From Alphaproteobacteria bacterium (lineage in GTDB: Bacteria; Pseudomonadota; Alphaproteobacteria; Rhizobiales; Hyphomicrobiaceae), in assembly GCA_024279745.1 (NCBI GenBank), contig JAJRRE010000102.1, forward strand, positions 1 through 17,440: a stretch of 17,440 nt of DNA, given 5' to 3'. The translations under genes were made by a program, and so were the position numbers. The notes beneath the pieces were generated by a model that saw nothing but the letters and a program-made list of their open reading frames with translations, was not told the origin of the DNA and did not search any database. Below are positions 14,872 through 17,440 of this stretch, in pieces (position 1 is the stretch's first letter; each line of letters opens with the position of its first letter).

Positions 14872-14907
14872 CCACTTTGCTTGGCCGCCCCACTTTGCTT
14901 GGCCGCC
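14872..14907. repeat. Exact 18-base tandem duplication
   Basis: CCACTTTGCTTGGCCGCC is repeated head to tail at 14872-14889 and 14890-14907 with no mismatch. This suggests a recent slippage event or a short repeat of the intergenic region. Confidence 0.9.
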
Positions 14908-14958
14908 TTGCCTGACTAGCTGGCAGGCCTGTCCCTCTGGCAGCCCAGAGCAACACAG

Positions 14959-15132
14959 TTATTTTGGAGATTGTTTGCGCCCTTGCCGCCGCTCATAGGC
15001 CAGCTGCGCCATACGCTTGGCGAGCTTGGCGGTCGAAATCAACCGCTCCTGCTCGGCCGGGTTTGATCCAGCCTGCGCCTCGATGCAAAGCGCGTCGGCA
15101 GTCGAATGATAGTCGCGGGTTGAAAGTCTCAT
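14959..15132 (-). CDS. Small hypothetical protein, 57 residues
   Basis: From the ATG at 15132 (preceded by AGGGTAGG at suitable distance) the product is 57 residues: a short N-terminal part, then a charged helix AEQERLISTAKLAKRMAQLAYERRQGR, then a basic end. The frame is open to 15234, but the extra residues look non-coding. It resembles the many short alphaproteobacterial helical proteins of unknown role. No domain, signal or membrane segment is seen, and I propose no function. Confidence 0.5.
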   Translation of the reverse strand: MRLSTRDYHSTADALCIEAQAGSNPAEQERLISTAKLAKRMAQLAYERRQGRKQSPK

Positions 15133-15496
15133 AATGTGGCCTACCCTGAACAAAATACAATAATTAACGCAGTCCCGCAGCGCTTGGCTCTGACCTGAAT
15201 TCAACATACTCAGTCCAATGCAGCTCAACTGCATTCCACGTCACACTGAATCAATTTATTCAATCGCTTCATCAAACTCTTTGATCCAGATCACGCGAAT
15301 GTGAAACCAAGCGCGGCGGTCTAACGCCAGATTGGCCTGTTAAGCATAGGGTTTCAAGACTTTTTTATTGGCGCTGTGGGTAATCAGCCACAAGAGCGCG
15401 TTTGAGCACAAACGGCAAGCCAACCGGACGCTTATGATTGCGGTACGCTGCAGGCGGTCAATTCTGACTACACAAGGCAGTACCATCTCCCGCAAG
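15133..15496. other. Intergenic region, no gene seen
   Basis: There is no supported gene. An interrupted stem (GCGC at 15371-15374 and TGTGG at 15375-15379, against CCACA at 15388-15392 and GCGC at 15396-15399) may form a hairpin downstream of the flavoprotein gene. It has no T-run on the proper side for termination. Confidence 0.35.
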
Positions 15497-16933
15497 TTAA
15501 AGCCCGTGCGACGTCGCGACATAGGCTTCGACAATCCGCTCGGGTGATTTCATTAGCTTGTCTTTCCAAGACCCCAGATGACGGCCGGTCTGGATCAGCC
15601 CGCGAATGACGCCGACATGATCGGTAACGCCGACGCTCTGCCCGCCGACCAGCTGATCGCCATCGAACTCCAGCCGGACATAGCGATTTGCCGCCACATC
15701 AAGTGCCGTTGCTCTGCTGCCGCCCGGCACGCCCTGCCAGGCTCCGAACGACGTCGAGATTAATCCCAGTGTATCGAGCACATTCATGTTAAGTGAGCCG
15801 CGATGGATGGTCGCCAACCCCGCCATATTCTGTGCGGCTATAGCACCATGCTCAACAGCAACCGGCTGAATGGCCATAACGTCGAAGCCGCCGGTTGACA
15901 GATCTTTGGCTTGCGCAATGTCGCCAGCGGCATAGATGTCGGGCGCGCTGGTCGCCAGATAGGAATTGACCTTCACGCCCTGGTCGATGTCGAGGCCGCT
16001 ACCCGCCAGAAATTCAATATTGGATTTAACACCAGTGGCAATCACCACCAGTGCGGCGGGCAGGCTTTCGCCTGTGCTCAGTTCAACCGACAGTTTGCCA
16101 TCGACATTCACGGCGGACGCGGCGCCGGCTTCAGCGGCAGGTGCGGCGGCAGGTTCTACCGGCTCCAGCGGCTCCAGCGGTTCAGGTTTTCCAAATATTT
16201 TCTTGAAAATACCGAGCGATTGCCTTGGTTTTTCGACTGCTGCAGTGGTCGATGCAGGCGCAGCACTGTTGCGATCGCCGCCACCACCGCCGACGCCGGC
16301 GCTGGCGATTTGCTTGACGGTCACGCCGGTAACAACGCGCACGCCTTGCGCCTCGCACCAGGACTTAAGCATTGTGCCGGCGTTTTCATCGAGCATACGC
16401 GGCACCATTCGGTCGCCCATTTCGACAACCGTCAGATTGACCTTTTGCTTGGCCAGCGCTTCCAGAATGATCGAGCCGATAAACCCGGCGCCAACCAGCA
16501 CAACAGGCGCTCCTGCCTGTGCCAGCTTGGCGATGTGGCGCGCGTCTTCCAAAGTCCAACAGGTATGAACACCGGGCAAATCTATGCCGGGGATTGGCGG
16601 GCGCACCGGGCGCGCACCAGTGGCGATCAGCAATTTATCAAAAGGTACAGTTTCGCCCGACGTCAATTGCAGCGCCTTGCTGCCCACGTCAAGCCCGCTG
16701 GCCAGGCCCTGGCGATAGCTGATGCCAAGGGTGTCGTAATGGGAGGCATTGGCGCGCAGATGTGTGCCCGTCTCGCCGATCTTGCCTTCCAGAAAATAGG
16801 GAATGGCCATCCGCGAATAGGGCGGCTCAGGCTCGCCGCCAATCAGCGTGATTGTTGAATTGGGACTATGTTTGCGCAACTGCTCGGCGGCTGTCACACC
16901 AGCCGGCCCCGCGCCAAGAATTACATGATGCAT
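15497..16933 (-). CDS. FAD/NAD(P)-dependent oxidoreductase, probable AorC-like partner of aldehyde oxidoreductase
   Basis: This 478-residue flavoprotein belongs to the pyridine nucleotide-disulfide oxidoreductase class (nitrite reductase large-subunit/NADH-oxidase-like). It shows the FAD motif GAGPAG (7-12), PYSRMAIPYFLEG (38-50), LLIATGARP (101-109), the NAD motif GAGFIG (148-153), VVIATG (296-301) and the second FAD motif DIYAAGDIA (332-340). It has no redox-active CxxxxC pair near the N-terminus, so it is not a disulfide reductase. Residues about 211-275 are an extra low-complexity segment (Gly run, FKKIFGK, EPLEPLEPVEP, Ala-rich) within the NAD domain. It follows the aldehyde:ferredoxin oxidoreductase gene by 146 bases on the same strand. 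In characterised NAD-linked bacterial enzymes of that type an FAD subunit passes electrons to NAD. That role here is inference from context. Confidence 0.88.
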   Translation of the reverse strand: MHHVILGAGPAGVTAAEQLRKHSPNSTITLIGGEPEPPYSRMAIPYFLEGKIGETGTHLRANASHYDTLGISYRQGLASGLDVGSKALQLTSGETVPFDKLLIATGARPVRPPIPGIDLPGVHTCWTLEDARHIAKLAQAGAPVVLVGAGFIGSIILEALAKQKVNLTVVEMGDRMVPRMLDENAGTMLKSWCEAQGVRVVTGVTVKQIASAGVGGGGGDRNSAAPASTTAAVEKPRQSLGIFKKIFGKPEPLEPLEPVEPAAAPAAEAGAASAVNVDGKLSVELSTGESLPAALVVIATGVKSNIEFLAGSGLDIDQGVKVNSYLATSAPDIYAAGDIAQAKDLSTGGFDVMAIQPVAVEHGAIAAQNMAGLATIHRGSLNMNVLDTLGLISTSFGAWQGVPGGSRATALDVAANRYVRLEFDGDQLVGGQSVGVTDHVGVIRGLIQTGRHLGSWKDKLMKSPERIVEAYVATSHGL

Positions 16934-16972
16934 CGCGTGGGCTTTCTATAAAGGCTTAAGAGTGCTGGTTAA

Positions 16973-17019
16973 GTCTCAAACAGCAGTAGCTCTCTTGAGA
17001 CCGCCCCTGAGACCGCCCC
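16973..17019. repeat. Inverted repeat plus tandem 12-base duplication upstream of the flavoprotein gene
   Basis: GTCTCAA (16973-16979) and TTGAGAC (16995-17001) form an inverted repeat. Overlapping its right arm, TGAGACCGCCCC is repeated exactly in tandem at 16996-17007 and 17008-17019. It lies in the 146-base gap between the aldehyde oxidoreductase and flavoprotein genes and could be regulatory or a processing/termination structure. Confidence 0.75.
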
Positions 17020-17079
17020 GCTCCGATCCGGCAACTAAATCGCCAAGTTCAGAACGGGGCTGCAAAGTCAGCAACCAGA

Positions 17080-17440
17080 TTACAGCGCTAACCGATCAAG
17101 CGTCTCATTGGTTGGCACGCCGTCGGCGGTCCAGCCACGCAGCTGGTAATATTCCGGCAGCATTTTGTCGAGACCGGAGACCAGCCCTTTGGCCGGGCCG
17201 GTCTTGGCGGCGTCTTTCATCAGCCGCTCGGGCAGTTTATCGTCGGCGGCGGTAAAGCCGGCGGCGTTGTTGAACTTACGCTCCAGGTTCCAGACGCGCT
17301 CGCCGACTTCCATCAGCCGGTCAACCGTCCAGCCGCCTTCCAGATCCGCATCGATCTGCGGGGCGATGTCTTCCAGCGTCCAGGCAAAGGTGGTGAAGAT
17401 GCAAAGCCCGGCAGAATCGACAGCGCCGGTCGCATCCTGA
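17080..17440 (-). CDS. Aldehyde:ferredoxin oxidoreductase (tungsten/molybdopterin), C-terminal part
   Basis: Only the last 119 residues are in the window; the frame is open to the right edge. They match the C-terminal domain of the aldehyde:ferredoxin oxidoreductase family, tungstopterin and 4Fe-4S enzymes that oxidise aldehydes to acids. DSAGLCIFTTFAW contains the cysteine (codon at 17401-17403) that corresponds to the fourth cluster ligand of the Pyrococcus enzyme. The family ending follows: MEVGERVWNLERKFN, DDKLPERL, GPAKG, LDKMLPEYYQLRGWTADGVPT and a Leu-rich stop. The FAD oxidoreductase downstream on the same strand suggests an NAD-linked AorABC-like system. Substrate and metal cannot be judged from this fragment. 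Confidence 0.92.
   Translation of the reverse strand, partial: QDATGAVDSAGLCIFTTFAWTLEDIAPQIDADLEGGWTVDRLMEVGERVWNLERKFNNAAGFTAADDKLPERLMKDAAKTGPAKGLVSGLDKMLPEYYQLRGWTADGVPTNETLDRLAL

Noticed and set aside
14822..14907. Short direct repeats as a possible CRISPR array
   Set aside because: There are only two copies of each unit, with an 11-base spacer in one case and none in the other, and no cas genes are near.
15911..16858. 315-codon plus-strand frame
   Set aside because: It is antisense to the flavoprotein gene and has no recognisable domain or start signal.

Overview
The window reads as a stretch of alphaproteobacterial chromosome. The protein sequences of the argininosuccinate synthase, ThiO, ThiS, ThiG, ThiE, DUF938 methyltransferase and PBP1A-type transpeptidase have an alphaproteobacterial look. 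The genus cannot be named from the sequence alone, and this assignment is inference.

Left part (1-3416). The 3' end of a class A penicillin-binding protein faces a YgjP/DUF45-type zinc metallopeptidase gene, with only about 15 bases between the two stops. A gene-poor stretch follows, then a dead IS481-family transposase. It lacks its N-terminus, has an in-frame TAA, and has alanine where the second catalytic aspartate should be. It abuts the surviving C-terminal part of a TetR-like regulator.

Second part (3417-5838). A 256-residue Trp/Met/Pro-rich protein of unknown function converges on a secreted, extremely Lys/Ala-rich, histone-H1-like protein that ends in a four-cysteine module. A bidirectional-looking terminator lies between them. 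Upstream of the histone-like gene is an N-terminally truncated DsbA/2-hydroxychromene-2-carboxylate isomerase-like fragment whose 5' portion contains a near-perfect 31-base palindrome.

Core metabolic part (5839-12873). argG has a palindrome-rich promoter region. After it come thiO (glycine oxidase), a stand-alone LplT-like MFS transporter on the opposite strand, and thiS-thiG-thiE. ThiO supplies dehydroglycine (iminoacetate), ThiS-COSH supplies sulfur, ThiG forms the thiazole phosphate, and ThiE couples thiazole and pyrimidine to thiamine phosphate. Thiazole synthesis is therefore covered except for ThiF and the dxp/IscS inputs, but the cluster is split by the transporter. I see no TPP riboswitch. 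A DUF938 methyltransferase gene converges on thiE.

Right part (12874-17440). This holds a four-helix membrane protein with several histidines, an orphan Sfp-type phosphopantetheinyl transferase, a patch of short exact direct repeats, and a 57-residue hypothetical protein. It ends with a minus-strand pair: the C-terminus of an aldehyde:ferredoxin oxidoreductase (tungsten/pterin family), then an FAD/NAD(P)-dependent oxidoreductase. The pair resembles the AorB-AorC arrangement of NAD-linked bacterial aldehyde oxidoreductases. The flavoprotein carries an unusual low-complexity insertion of about 65 residues in its NAD domain. I found no rRNA, tRNA or CRISPR array.
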